This document shows positions 16,458 through 25,300 of a DNA stretch of 64,000 bases, in pieces. The translations under genes and the position numbers were made by a program. Under the pieces are notes generated by a model. That model saw only the letters and a list, made by a program, of their open reading frames with translations, searched no databases and was not told the origin of the DNA. The stretch comes from Streptacidiphilus sp. ASG 303 (GTDB taxonomy: Bacteria > Actinomycetota > Actinomycetes > Streptomycetales > Streptomycetaceae), in the NCBI RefSeq assembly GCF_020991365.1, contig NZ_JAJLRA010000019.1, forward strand, positions 1 to 64,000, in the 5' to 3' direction. Position 1 is the stretch's first letter, and each line of letters opens with the position of its first letter.

Positions 16458-17107
16458 TCGATCTCGGCGAGGTCCTCGGCCAGGTCTGCGAGGGCGACCT
16501 CCACGTTCAGCGATGACACGAGCTTCTGGCTCAGCGGTCGCAAGGCATACACGCCGCGCACCGCTTCCAGGTCCACGGGAACCTCGTAGTAGTCCTCGGC
16601 GAAGCGCTGGAACGCCTCCGGCGAGCGGTCGACCAGGAGCCCGAACAGGCCCGTTGCCCCGTCGGGGTCGGACCACCCGGCGGGGAAGTCGATCACGCCG
16701 TGCCGCCACCGGTCATCCGTCGCCTCCCGCCACAGGCAGGCCGTCACGACGGGGACGCCGTCCTCGTCTGTGAACGCCGGCTCTTCCACGAAGGGCTTGA
16801 AGACCTCCGGAACCTCGTCGATCACTCCCGGCCAGGGCTCGCCATCGTTGCCGTATGGACTCATCGGTGCTTCATGGTCGAAGCCACGGACGTAGGCCCC
16901 GGCCGCCGAGAACACGATGGAGTACTCGTCTCCCGACCCGTTGCGCATCGACGCCATCTCCTCGCCGTCGGCCCAGCCGGCATTGAAGGAGTAGTACCGG
17001 CCTTCCCAGTCCGGGCTCAAGATCGCGTCGAGCATCGCCAGTGAGCGGCACAGGTTCCGCAGGTCAGCGATGGAAGGGAGCTGGCGAGCTACGTCATAGA
17101 CAGTCAC
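16427..17107 (-). CDS. hypothetical protein, paralogous family B
   Basis: The product has 226 aa from the GTG at 17107. That start was chosen because M-T-V-Y-D-V-A-R-Q-L-P aligns with M-S-V-H-D-L-V-R-L-L-P of the paralogue at 7600-8277; the ribosome site is weak. Shared segments include M-R-N-G-S-G-D-E-Y-S-I-V-F, G-F-D-H-E, C-L-W-R-E-A and A-E-D-Y-Y-E. This copy is less GC-rich in its coding than the other, which may mean a separate origin. The function is unknown. It sits directly next to integrase and transposase debris. Confidence 0.8.
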   Translation of the reverse strand: MTVYDVARQLPSIADLRNLCRSLAMLDAILSPDWEGRYYSFNAGWADGEEMASMRNGSGDEYSIVFSAAGAYVRGFDHEAPMSPYGNDGEPWPGVIDEVPEVFKPFVEEPAFTDEDGVPVVTACLWREATDDRWRHGVIDFPAGWSDPDGATGLFGLLVDRSPEAFQRFAEDYYEVPVDLEAVRGVYALRPLSQKLVSSLNVEVALADLAEDLAEIDYPQPARDEI

Positions 17108-17310
17108 GTGCCCATCCAACCGGATGCCCCTGACATCCAGAATCTCCCCCCAAGGGTTGTCGCGCTCAGTAGCAGCGCCGGAGTCAGGTGAGTCAACTCG
17201 CGACGGTTGAATACGCGAGCCCACCAGTACCGAGCCCCGGCACCGAGCCGAGCGTGAACCCGGAGGCGACTTCGCGTGGCGCCGGCGTAAGAGCGCCGAA
17301 GAGAGGTTCC

Positions 17311-17892
17311 TCAGCGGTCATCATCGCGTTCCGGGACGGCGTCGAGTTCGCGGAGGATGTCGGTGAAGTGGCGACGGCGTCGGGCCATGAGCGCGGCGAC
17401 GTCGTCGCCGGTCACCGCTTGGAGCTTGTGCAGATACCCCAGCAGGTTGTCCCGCTGTCCGTGGTCGGAGCCGGTGACGTAGGAGATCGTATGCTCGGTT
17501 CCTCCGCAGGCGAGGAGGAGTTGGTGGGGCAGGCAGCCCCAGGTGTCGAAGCTGGCGAGGATCGCCTCCCACAGGTGCCAGACGTCGCCGGGCCGGCGGT
17601 GCTCGGCCAGCAGGAGCGCGGCGATCTCGATGGTGTGGCTGCAGCCCCAGCAATGGCGGTGGAACCGGATCTCCTGCTCCAGCAGGAAGCGGGCGAAGTC
17701 GTGGTCGATCGGCCCCGGGGCGAGGACGAGCGCTTCGAGGATGTCCTGGCGGTCCTTCGACCACCGGTCCAGCGGCCGGCCTGCCGCGTCGTGGGCCGCC
17801 TCGAACCGCAGGAGGTCCCAGCGCTCCGGGTCCTCGGTCCACCAGGCCGGGTCGAGAGTGCCGCCGGCGTCGCGCGGCCGGGCGGCGGTCAT
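17311..17892 (-). CDS. hypothetical protein
   Basis: The product has 193 aa. It is rich in Trp and His: D-P-A-W-W-T-E-D-P-E-R-W near the start, and F-H-R-H-C-W-G-C-S-H-T-I-E in the middle, a possible metal-binding cluster of two Cys and three His. The ATG overlaps the stop of the preceding gene (ATGA at 17892..17889), so translation is coupled. A regular helical pattern covers residues 70-160. No family is recognised. Confidence 0.72.
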   Translation of the reverse strand: MTAARPRDAGGTLDPAWWTEDPERWDLLRFEAAHDAAGRPLDRWSKDRQDILEALVLAPGPIDHDFARFLLEQEIRFHRHCWGCSHTIEIAALLLAEHRRPGDVWHLWEAILASFDTWGCLPHQLLLACGGTEHTISYVTGSDHGQRDNLLGYLHKLQAVTGDDVAALMARRRRHFTDILRELDAVPERDDDR

Positions 17893-18374
17893 GCACGAGC
17901 CCCGGGCGTAGCGGTGGCGGCCCGCCGCAGCACGCGGTCGACGGCGGGGTGACTCACGGGGAACGCCTCCATCAGTCCGGCGCTGGTGCACCCGGCCCTG
18001 CGCGCACGAAGTCGGCGCGACGTTGCCAGCAGGTCTGCGCGACAGCCGGCCGCCGGCACCCCGATGCCGATGAGGCACCCCTCCTGGTCGACGTCGAGGT
18101 TGACCGTGCCGTCGACGTCCACCGGATCGCACGGGTGCGTGCGCGCGGACCCCGCGCAGGCCTGCGGTTCGGTGAAGCACACGTACGCTGCGTCCGCGAT
18201 CGCGCCGTAGGTGACTCCGACGTCTGCCGCGCTGAGCCGGTCCTCTCGGCGCCGTCGGCGGCGGTGCCGGTCGGCAACCCCTGGACCAGGGGCTTCCTTT
18301 GCCGCCCGATCCCGATGCCGCTCCACGCCGGCCGCCGGGAGGACCGGGGACGGCTCAGTGGCGATGAGGGACAC
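17889..18374 (-). CDS. DUF2283-like protein with uncertain N-terminus
   Basis: The recognisable part is V-T-Y-G-A-I-A-D-A-A-Y-V-C-F, then V-D-G-T-V-N-L-D-V-D-Q-E-G-C-L-I-G-I, the beta pattern of DUF2283 (normally 50-80 aa), followed by 45 further residues. No ATG or GTG occurs immediately before that domain. The open frame extends to a GTG at 18374, giving 161 aa with a basic, low-complexity first 50 residues and no Shine-Dalgarno. Either the N-terminus is an unusual extension or the true start is damaged. It overlaps both neighbours. Confidence 0.6.
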   Translation of the reverse strand: MSLIATEPSPVLPAAGVERHRDRAAKEAPGPGVADRHRRRRRREDRLSAADVGVTYGAIADAAYVCFTEPQACAGSARTHPCDPVDVDGTVNLDVDQEGCLIGIGVPAAGCRADLLATSRRLRARRAGCTSAGLMEAFPVSHPAVDRVLRRAATATPGARA

Positions 18375-18951
18375 GGGGGGCGTGGGGGTCGTGGTCGAGC
18401 GCCCACGCCCGCGCTCCTGTCAGGATGTCCGCCGCGGGCCAGCGCCGGGTCAGGATGCGCGTCAGGAGGGCATCGGGGCTGGCCTTGATGTGAGGTGTGG
18501 AGCGGCGCCCGTTGGTGGGGACGTCGACGCCGGCGGAGACAGGCACGCCGAGCACCTCGTCGCCCCACGGGTCGAGCCCGTTGGCGAGCCGCCCGTCGAA
18601 CTGCATCCGGTCGAAGTCGAGCTCGCCGCGCCCGACCCTGACGATGTGGGCGAAGACGTCGTGCGCGACCGAGACCCACACCCCGATGGTCGTCGTCCGC
18701 CCGTCGTCGAGGCCGATCGGCAGCAGGGCCCGGGCGAAGCCCCCCAGGTTGTCGGTCACGACGATCGCGTCGTTGGCCACCATGACGTGCCGCTCGTACT
18801 CGGCGTCGTCCAGGTCTGCGACGGGCTGCGGCAACGGAAGGTTGAAACGGGGGTCGGAGGCGTCCAGGGGGTTGCCGCAGCAGGAGCACGGGGGGACACG
18901 CGGGAGGTTCTCCGTGCCGATCGCCTTGGGTCCACGTCGCCATATCGCCAT
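18355..18951 (-). CDS. DUF2199-like protein
   Basis: The product has 198 aa. A C-S-C-C-G zinc-knuckle-like motif near residue 23 is followed by F-N-L-P-L-P. Further on, G-F-A-R-A-L-L-P-I-G-L and I-G-V-W-V-S-V-A-H-D-V-F match the order of DUF2199 proteins. The C-terminal T-P-H-I-K-A and L-L-T-R-I-L also fit. The role of this family is unknown. The start at 18951 (M-A-I-W-R-R-G) is a choice; an upstream in-frame GTG at 18969 is possible. It is the first gene of an overlapping three-gene cluster read leftwards. Confidence 0.75.
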   Translation of the reverse strand: MAIWRRGPKAIGTENLPRVPPCSCCGNPLDASDPRFNLPLPQPVADLDDAEYERHVMVANDAIVVTDNLGGFARALLPIGLDDGRTTTIGVWVSVAHDVFAHIVRVGRGELDFDRMQFDGRLANGLDPWGDEVLGVPVSAGVDVPTNGRRSTPHIKASPDALLTRILTRRWPAADILTGARAWALDHDPHAPRVPHRH

Positions 18952-18969
18952 AGCCCGGCAGTGAAGCAC

Positions 18970-19414
18970 GCCTCACGGCCGCAGAGCCAGCGCATATAGG
19001 ACGTCGGCGAACATGGGTGCAGCGGTTGTCGGCGAGAACGATCCTGGTCGGCTGCGGCGAGGGTGCTGATGCGGTTCCCGTACGCGTGGTGGTCCTTGCG
19101 CCGCGCCGGAACCGCCGGGGTGCCCAATGCATTGTCGAGCTGCCGGCAGCGGGCGAGGAGCCTGCGGTGCACGGCGGGCTCAGCGCCGCCGCGCATGGTG
19201 TGCGGCAGTGCTGCGCCGCACGGTCGCCCCGTTGTCTAGGGCGGCCTGCTCGGCAGGCCCGAGCCCGGCGGTACGGAGGAGGTGGGCGACCTTGGCGCTC
19301 ATGCGCCCCGTCGCCCTCGGCCCTGCACTCCCGAACCTGCCGTGACGTGGCAGACAGCTCTCCGCAGTCGATCTGACGACCTGTCGTCATGGCTGCCTGC
19401 GCTCTTCCCCGGGG
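18970..19414. other. no supported gene; possible decayed reading frame
   Basis: Leftwards from 19302 a frame begins M-S-A-K-V-A-H-L-L-R-T-A-G-L-G-P-A-E-Q. It stops after about 40 codons, and a second frame continues with similar codon use to 18980. This may be a frameshifted small gene; no family is recognisable. Confidence 0.3.
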
Positions 19415-19948
19415 TCAGGAGGGGAAGTCCCGGCCGTACTTCCCACGTGACAGCGTGAAGTCGTCCGGGCGATCCCGGCGGAGCTCTTCACAGCGTTCGA
19501 CGAAGACGTCCAGCGCCTCGTGGAGGGTTCGGGTGCATGCCTCACGGATCGCCTTGCCGGCGAAGACGATCCGGTGGTTCACGATGTCGCGGTCGACGCT
19601 CTCGGGCAGTTGCTCCATGAGATCGACAGGGTGGCGACCCGACCTCGAGGTCAGTGGGCTGCGATCTCCCGTCGGGCGGCATCCCATTCCCGCGTAGGCA
19701 TCCTCCAGGAACACGGCCCGGCAGGATCTGACCGTCCAGTGCAGGCGGGCCCGGAGGTCGGCGTCAGCCGGGAGCTGCACGTGCAGGGGGTCGTCGGGGG
19801 CGAAAGCGTACGGCGACGCGTCCCGGCGTTCCGGGAACAGTCCGAGTGAGCGGGTGCGGGCCGGCGTCGACTCGCAGGGCCGGCTGCTGCCCACGTGGAG
19901 GTCCTGGTCCCAGCCGACGCGCACGGTAGATGCCCTGTCCACCTCCAT
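19415..19948 (-). CDS. hypothetical protein, possibly 5'-truncated by frameshift
   Basis: The product has 177 aa from the ATG at 19948. The middle reads P-L-H-V-Q-L-P-A-D-A-D-L-R-A-R-L, and the C-terminus is helical (H-E-A-L-D-V-F-V-E-R-C-E-E-L). Upstream in the same frame the residues L-R-D-G-N-G-A-W-C-R look coding. A different frame further upstream (M-E-A-A-H-P-Q-A-G-A-A-F, start 20073) also looks coding, so a frameshift near 19990 may have split a longer gene. No family is recognised. Confidence 0.5.
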   Translation of the reverse strand: MEVDRASTVRVGWDQDLHVGSSRPCESTPARTRSLGLFPERRDASPYAFAPDDPLHVQLPADADLRARLHWTVRSCRAVFLEDAYAGMGCRPTGDRSPLTSRSGRHPVDLMEQLPESVDRDIVNHRIVFAGKAIREACTRTLHEALDVFVERCEELRRDRPDDFTLSRGKYGRDFPS

Positions 19949-20130
19949 CCGGCACCAGGCGCCGTTGCCGTCGCGAAGCCGGCGGTCTCCGGCTCGCGGA
20001 CGGCCACGTGGTGGATGCCCGTGTCCTGGGCCTGGGCGAAAGCGGCGCCCGCCTGCGGGTGGGCCGCTTCCACCGGTCCGTGGTCACTGGTCGTGGACTC
20101 GGCGCAGGTGTGGCGGCCGCACTGGTCGCG

Positions 20131-20155
20131 GTCAGGGGCCCGTCAGTACCCTGAC
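20131..20155 (+). promoter_or_regulatory. dyad over a leaderless-type promoter
   Basis: A perfect 7-bp inverted repeat, GTCAGGG (20131-20137) and CCCTGAC (20149-20155), is separated by 11 bp. It covers the -10-like TACCCT (20147-20152) that lies 6 nt before the GTG at 20159. A repressor bound to this dyad would block initiation directly. Confidence 0.55.
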
Positions 20156-20158
20156 GCG

Positions 20159-20755
20159 GTGACGACCGGCACCGCCTTGTCGAGGGCCATGAGCGGCATC
20201 GTCGGTGTGCCCCTGCGCCCGCTGCCGGATCGCGTCGCGGAGCTCCTGTCCCGGCTGGAGTGCCCGCCGCGGCTGGCGGCCCACCTGCGGGCCGTCCACG
20301 ATGTCGCACACCAGCTGGTCGAGTGGGTCGGGCAGCACTGTCCCGCCCTCGCCCTCGACCGCGAGGCGGTGCTCTTCGGGGCCGCGACGCACGACATCGG
20401 GAAGACGGTGCACGTGTCCGAGCTCTCCGGGCCCGGCGCGGCGCACGAGGAGGCGGGGCGGACTCTTCTGCTCCGCTGCGGCGTCAGCCCGGAGTTCGCC
20501 CGCTTCGCGGCGACACACGCGTCGTGGGCGGAGCCGGGTGCCGGCCTGGAGGACCTCCTGGTCAGCCTCGCCGACAAGGTCTGGAAGAACAGGCGCGTCC
20601 CCGACCTGGAGGATCGCGTCGTGACCCGGCTGGCCGAAGCAGCCGGCCGGGCGGCGTGGGAGGAGTTCATCGCGCTCGACGAAGTCCTCTCCCGCATCGG
20701 CGACGAGGCCGACGAGCGCCTGGCGTTCCAGGCGTCCTTCCCGATCCACGGCTGA
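20159..20755 (+). CDS. HD-domain phosphohydrolase-like protein
   Basis: The product has 198 aa. Metal-site motifs are in order: H-L-R-A-V-H, then L-F-G-A-A-T-H-D-I-G-K, then a later H in A-A-H-E-E-A-G and A-T-H-A-S-W. This is the HD superfamily pattern (H...HD...H/D) for hydrolysing phosphomonoesters or nucleotides; the substrate is unknown. The GTG at 20159 fits a leaderless promoter; an in-frame ATG at 20189 is an alternative. It converges with the imuB-like gene 190 bp away. Confidence 0.82.
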   Translation: MTTGTALSRAMSGIVGVPLRPLPDRVAELLSRLECPPRLAAHLRAVHDVAHQLVEWVGQHCPALALDREAVLFGAATHDIGKTVHVSELSGPGAAHEEAGRTLLLRCGVSPEFARFAATHASWAEPGAGLEDLLVSLADKVWKNRRVPDLEDRVVTRLAEAAGRAAWEEFIALDEVLSRIGDEADERLAFQASFPIHG

Positions 20756-20945
20756 GAGAAGCCCGCCGGCACACGGGGACGACGAGCTCCGCCACCCCGG
20801 CCGCAGATCGGGCGTCCCGCCGAAACGACGGCTTCCGGATCTCGCCGCGGCCCGCGAACCCGGTCCGGTGAAGGCGGTGGAGGCACACCGTCAGCGGCTG
20901 CTGTCCTGGCGGCGGGCGGGCGGCACAGTGCCCTCTCGGTTCGGC

Positions 20946-22373
20946 TCAGCCTCCCCGGCGGGGCAGCAGGCTGGCGGGGCGGAGGGTGCCGGGGCCGTAG
21001 CGGGCGGCGGCCCGGTCGGCGGTGGTCTCGGCGCGGCGGCGGCGGTCGTCGTCCTCGTGGTCGAGGGTGAGCTGGAAGGGCGTGCGGGCCGCTTCGGTGA
21101 GGTGCTCGGCGCGCAGGTGGAGGTGGCGGACGCGGGCGCGCTGGAGGGCGAGGGCGTCCTGGATGCGGTGGGCGGCGTCGGCGAGGTCGGCGGCGAGGTC
21201 GGTGGGGCGGGGCAGGGCGCGGGTGCGGGTGAGGGCGGCGCCGTCGGCGAGGCGGACGGTGAGGGTGGCGGCCGAGGCGAGGAGGCGGTCGGCGCGCAGG
21301 CGCGGGGCGATGCGGTGGGCGAGGTCGAGCAGGGCGGTGCGGACGGCGCCCGGGTCGAGGGTGTCGGCGGGGAAGGCGTGGGCGTCGCCGAGCCAGCGGG
21401 CGGGGGTGTCGCGCAGGACGGGGCGCGGGTCGTGGCCGCGGGCCTGCTCGGCCAGGCGCTGTCCGGTGGCGGGGCCGAGGGCGCGGCGCAGGGTGGCGGC
21501 GGGGGTGCGGCGGAGGTCGGCGAGGGTGTGCAGGCCGTAGCGGGCGAGGGCGGCCGCGGTGGCGGGTCCGACCCCCGGGAGGGCGGAGGCGGGGAGGGGG
21601 TCGAGGAAGGCGGTGAGGGCGGCGGGGTCGTCGGGCAGGACACGCAGGGTGCCGGGCGGGGCGGTGTCGGCGGCGAGGCGGGCGAGGAGGCGGTTGGGGG
21701 CGGCGCCGAGCGCGGAGGGGAGCCGGTGCTCGGCGTGGATGCGGTCCTGGATGCGGCGGGCGAGGGCGGCGGGGGTACGGCCGAAGTACGGGAGGGCGCC
21801 GGTGAGGTCGAGGACGGCCCGGTCGCCGGGGAGGAGTTCGACCAGCGGGGTGGTGGTGTGCAGGACGTCGGTGACGGCGGTGGCCGCCGCGGCGTAGCGC
21901 TCGGGCCGGGCCGGCAGCAGGGCTGCGTCGGGCAGGAGGCGGCGGACGCGGGCGGCGCCCATGCCCGGGCGCACGCCGGCGGCGCGGGCGGCGGGGCAGG
22001 CGGAGAGGACGGTGCCGCGCGGGCCGCCGTCCAGGACGGCGACGGGCCGGTCGGCGAGGTCGGGGCGGTCGCGCTTCTCGACCGCGGCGGGCAGGTCCTC
22101 CAGGCGCACGTGCACGATGTGCGCGCCCGTGTCCGCCGCCGGGGGCGCGGCGGACGCGGCGGGGGCGGCCGGGGCGGGGACCGCGGCCGCGGGGCCGGGG
22201 CGGCTGCCGGGACCGGTGCCGGCACCGGATGCGGTGCCGGATCCGGGGCCGCCGGTGTCGGGGCCGCCGGTGTCGGTGTCGCCGCTGTCGGTGCCGCCGG
22301 TGTCGGTGCCGCCGCCGCGCCGGGGGGCGGTGACGGCATCGGCGGGGCGGGTGCTGCGGTGGGGCTGGGTCAT
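20946..22373 (-). CDS. ImuB-like, catalytically impaired Y-family polymerase homologue
   Basis: The product has 475 aa. From residue 83 it follows the Y-family order: I-V-H-V-R-L-E-D-L-P-A-A-V-E, then V-L-S-A-C-P-A-A-R-A-A-G-V-R, then L-P-G-D-R-A-V-L-D-L, then the thumb with G-V-G-P-A-T-A-A-A-L. Active polymerases have Asp in V-D-x-D and D-E in S-x-D-E; here these are Arg90, Glu92 and Asp184-Arg185, so the two-metal site is broken, as in ImuB. A Q-L-T-L-D near the end could be a clamp-binding motif. The first 80 residues are a disordered Gly/Thr/Asp/Pro tail. The ATG overlaps the dnaE2 stop, so the two are co-translated. Confidence 0.82.
   Translation of the reverse strand: MTQPHRSTRPADAVTAPRRGGGTDTGGTDSGDTDTGGPDTGGPGSGTASGAGTGPGSRPGPAAAVPAPAAPAASAAPPAADTGAHIVHVRLEDLPAAVEKRDRPDLADRPVAVLDGGPRGTVLSACPAARAAGVRPGMGAARVRRLLPDAALLPARPERYAAAATAVTDVLHTTTPLVELLPGDRAVLDLTGALPYFGRTPAALARRIQDRIHAEHRLPSALGAAPNRLLARLAADTAPPGTLRVLPDDPAALTAFLDPLPASALPGVGPATAAALARYGLHTLADLRRTPAATLRRALGPATGQRLAEQARGHDPRPVLRDTPARWLGDAHAFPADTLDPGAVRTALLDLAHRIAPRLRADRLLASAATLTVRLADGAALTRTRALPRPTDLAADLADAAHRIQDALALQRARVRHLHLRAEHLTEAARTPFQLTLDHEDDDRRRRAETTADRAAARYGPGTLRPASLLPRRGG
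22248..22307 (-). repeat. four 15-bp units encoding TDTGG-type repeats
   Basis: Residues 23-42 of the ImuB-like protein are T-D-T-G-G, T-D-S-G-D, T-D-T-G-G, P-D-T-G-G, encoded by four similar 15-bp units. The tail is likely disordered and length-variable. Confidence 0.7.
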
Positions 22374-25300
22374 CCGGCGCTCCCGGGTGAGGCGTGCCAC
22401 AGGCGGCGCGGCAGGGCGGTGGGGTGGGGCCCCGGGCCGCGCAGGTCGGCCCAGGGGTGCTGGAGGGCGCCGGTGGGGTGCACCAGGACGCGGCCGGCGC
22501 CGGCGGCGGGGTGGGGCCGGCAGCGGCGGCCGGTGTCGAGGTGGTCGCGGACGGCCTGCAGGCCGTGCTCGTCGTGGAGGGCGGCGAGGCGGGCGAGGTC
22601 GAAGGCGGCGGTGGCGGTGACGGAGACGCTGTGGGGGCCGGTGCGGCGGGTGCGGCCGGCCACGAGGAGCAGTCCGGCGTGGGCGAGGGTGTGGGCGGCC
22701 TGGGCGTGGGTGGTGTCGAAGAAGACGGTGTCGACGACGCCGGTGTGGTCGTCGAGGCTGGCGAAGAGGATCCGGCGCCCGGAGCGGATGTGCGGGGACT
22801 GGACGGCGACCTTGGCGCCGGCGACCAGGACGTCGGTCCGGTCGGGGGTGCGGCGCAGGTCGGCGGCGGTGAGGACGCCGAGGGCGGCCAGCAGGCGGTG
22901 GTGGTCGGCGAGGACGTGCCGGGTCAGGTCGAGGCCGAGGAGCTCCAGTTCGGCGCGGAGGCGCTCGGCCGGTGTCGTCTCCGGGAGCCCGGCGGGGGCG
23001 GCCGGGGCGGCGGGGTGGCCGTCCTCGAGGGCGAGCGGCAGCTGCACGGCGGGGTCGGCGGGCTGCGGGGGGCGTCCGGCCCGGCGCCGGTCCTGCCGTG
23101 CCGGGCGGGCGCCGTGGTGGAGGTCGGCGATGTGCAGCAGGACGTCGCGGCGGGTCGGGCCGCCGGGGCGGACGCCGGCCAGGGTGTCGAGGGCGCCGAC
23201 CAGGGCGAGGCGGTCGGCGGTCGGGCGGGTGGGGCGGGCGCGGTGCCACCAGTCGGTGAGGGAGGCGTAGGGGCGGGCGGCGGGGATGCGGGCGAGTTCG
23301 GCGGCGGTGATGCCGGCGAGGTCCTGCAGGCCGATCCGCAGGGCGGTGCGGCCGTCGGGGAGCGGCTCGGCGCGGTAGGGGGCGTCGGAGGCGTTGACGT
23401 CCGGCGGCAGGACGGGGACGCCGTGGCGGCGGGCGTCGCCGAGGATGAGCCGCTTGGGGTACATGCCGGGGTCGTGGGTGAGCAGGCCGGCGTAGAAGGC
23501 GGCCGGGTGGTGGGTCTTGAGCCAGGCGGACTGGTAGGTGGGGACCGCGAAGGCGGCGGCGTGGGCCTTGCAGAACCCGAAGTTCCCGAACGCGGCCACG
23601 ATGCCCCAGATGCGGTCGACGACGTCGGGGGTGTAGCCGCGGGCGCGGGCGGCGGCGGTGAACCAGGCGTGGACGCGGTCGCGTCCGGCAGGGGTGCCCA
23701 GGGCGCGGCGTGCCTCGTCGCCGAGCGCGTGGTCGGTGCCGGTGAGGAGGGCGACCATGCGGATGACCTGCTCGTGGAAGACCACCACGCCGCCGGTCCC
23801 GGCCAGGACCGGCGCCAGGTCGGGGTGCGGGAAGGCCGGGCGGCGCCGGCCGTGCCGGGTGTCGAGGTAGGGGGTGATCATGTCGCTCTGCACCGGCCCG
23901 GGGCGGAAGAGGGAGATGTCGACGATGAGGTCGGCCAGGCAGGCGGGGGCGATGCGGGCCACCAGGTCCCGCTGGCCGGGGGACTCGATCTGGAAGCAGC
24001 CGAGGGTGTCGCCGCGCCGGATCATGCGGTAGGTGGCGGGGTCGCCGGGCGGCACGTGCGCCGGGTCGTCGAGGTCGATCGTGCGGCCCTCGGTGCGGGC
24101 GATCTCGGCGAGGGCGTGCGCCATCGCGGACTGCATCCGCACGCCCAGCACGTCGAGCTTGAGGAGGCCGAGGTCCTCCACGTCGTCCTTGTCGAAGACC
24201 GTCATCGCCATGCCGTCGACGGCGGTGGGCAGCAGCGGGGTGCGGCGGGTGAGGGAGGCGTCGGACAGGACCACGCCGCACGGGTGCATGGCGGTCCCGC
24301 GGGACAGGCCGTCCAGCGCCTCCACCAGCTCCCAGAACCCCTCCCAGTGGGCGGTGCGGGCGGCCGGGCCGCGCAGTTCGGGGAGCTCCGCGAGGGCGGC
24401 GCGGGCGTCGCGGGCGCGGATGTGCGGGAACGCCTTGGCCAGGGTGTCGGCCTCGTCCGGGTCCAGGCCGAGGGCGGCGGCGACGTCGCGGACCGCGTGG
24501 CGCACCCGCCAGGTCTCGGCCGTCGCCACCGCGCAGGTGCGCTGCGTGCCGAAGCGGTCCCGGATGAGCCGGTAGACCTCCAGGCGGCGGTGGGACTCCA
24601 CGTCCAGGTCGATGTCCGGCAGCGCGCGGCGGCGCTCGGAGAGGAACCGCTCCATCAGCAGGCCGTGCTCCAGGGGGTCCACCTGGGAGATGCCCAGCAG
24701 GTAGGTGACCAGGGAGCCGGCACCCGAGCCGCGGGCCGCCACCCGGATCCCGGCCCGCCGGGTCAGGTCGGCGACCTCCGCGACGGTGAGGAAGTACGAG
24801 GGGAGGCCGAGGCGGTCCACCACGGCGAGCTCCGTCTCCAGCCGCCGGCGGGCGTCGGCGCGGCGGTGCAGGCCGCGGCGGGACAGGCCGGCCTCGCAGC
24901 GCTCGCGCAGCACCGCGGCGGCGGGCCGTCCGGCGGGGGCGACCAGGTGCTCCTCGGGGAAGTGGATCCGCCCCAGGCCCAGACGGTCGGGGGTGAGGAC
25001 GCACCGGTCGGCGGTGGCGGCGGTGGCGGCCAGCAGCCGCTCCGGTGTCCAGGCGGGCAGGGCGGCCATCGCCGTGACGGCCTCGGCGACCCGGGCCATC
25101 TCCGCCGGCCCCTTCAGCCACCCCTCCCCCAGACCGGGCGTGCGGTCGGCGGGCTCGGCGGGCACCAGGCGACGGGCGGCGTCCAGGACCGCCAGCACGC
25201 GGCCCCGTCCCGGGTCCGCCGCCCGGACGGCGTTGGTGAGGACCGGCGCGACGGCGCAGGCGTCCGCGAGCCGCAGCGTCCGGCCGGCGGCCGCCACCGA

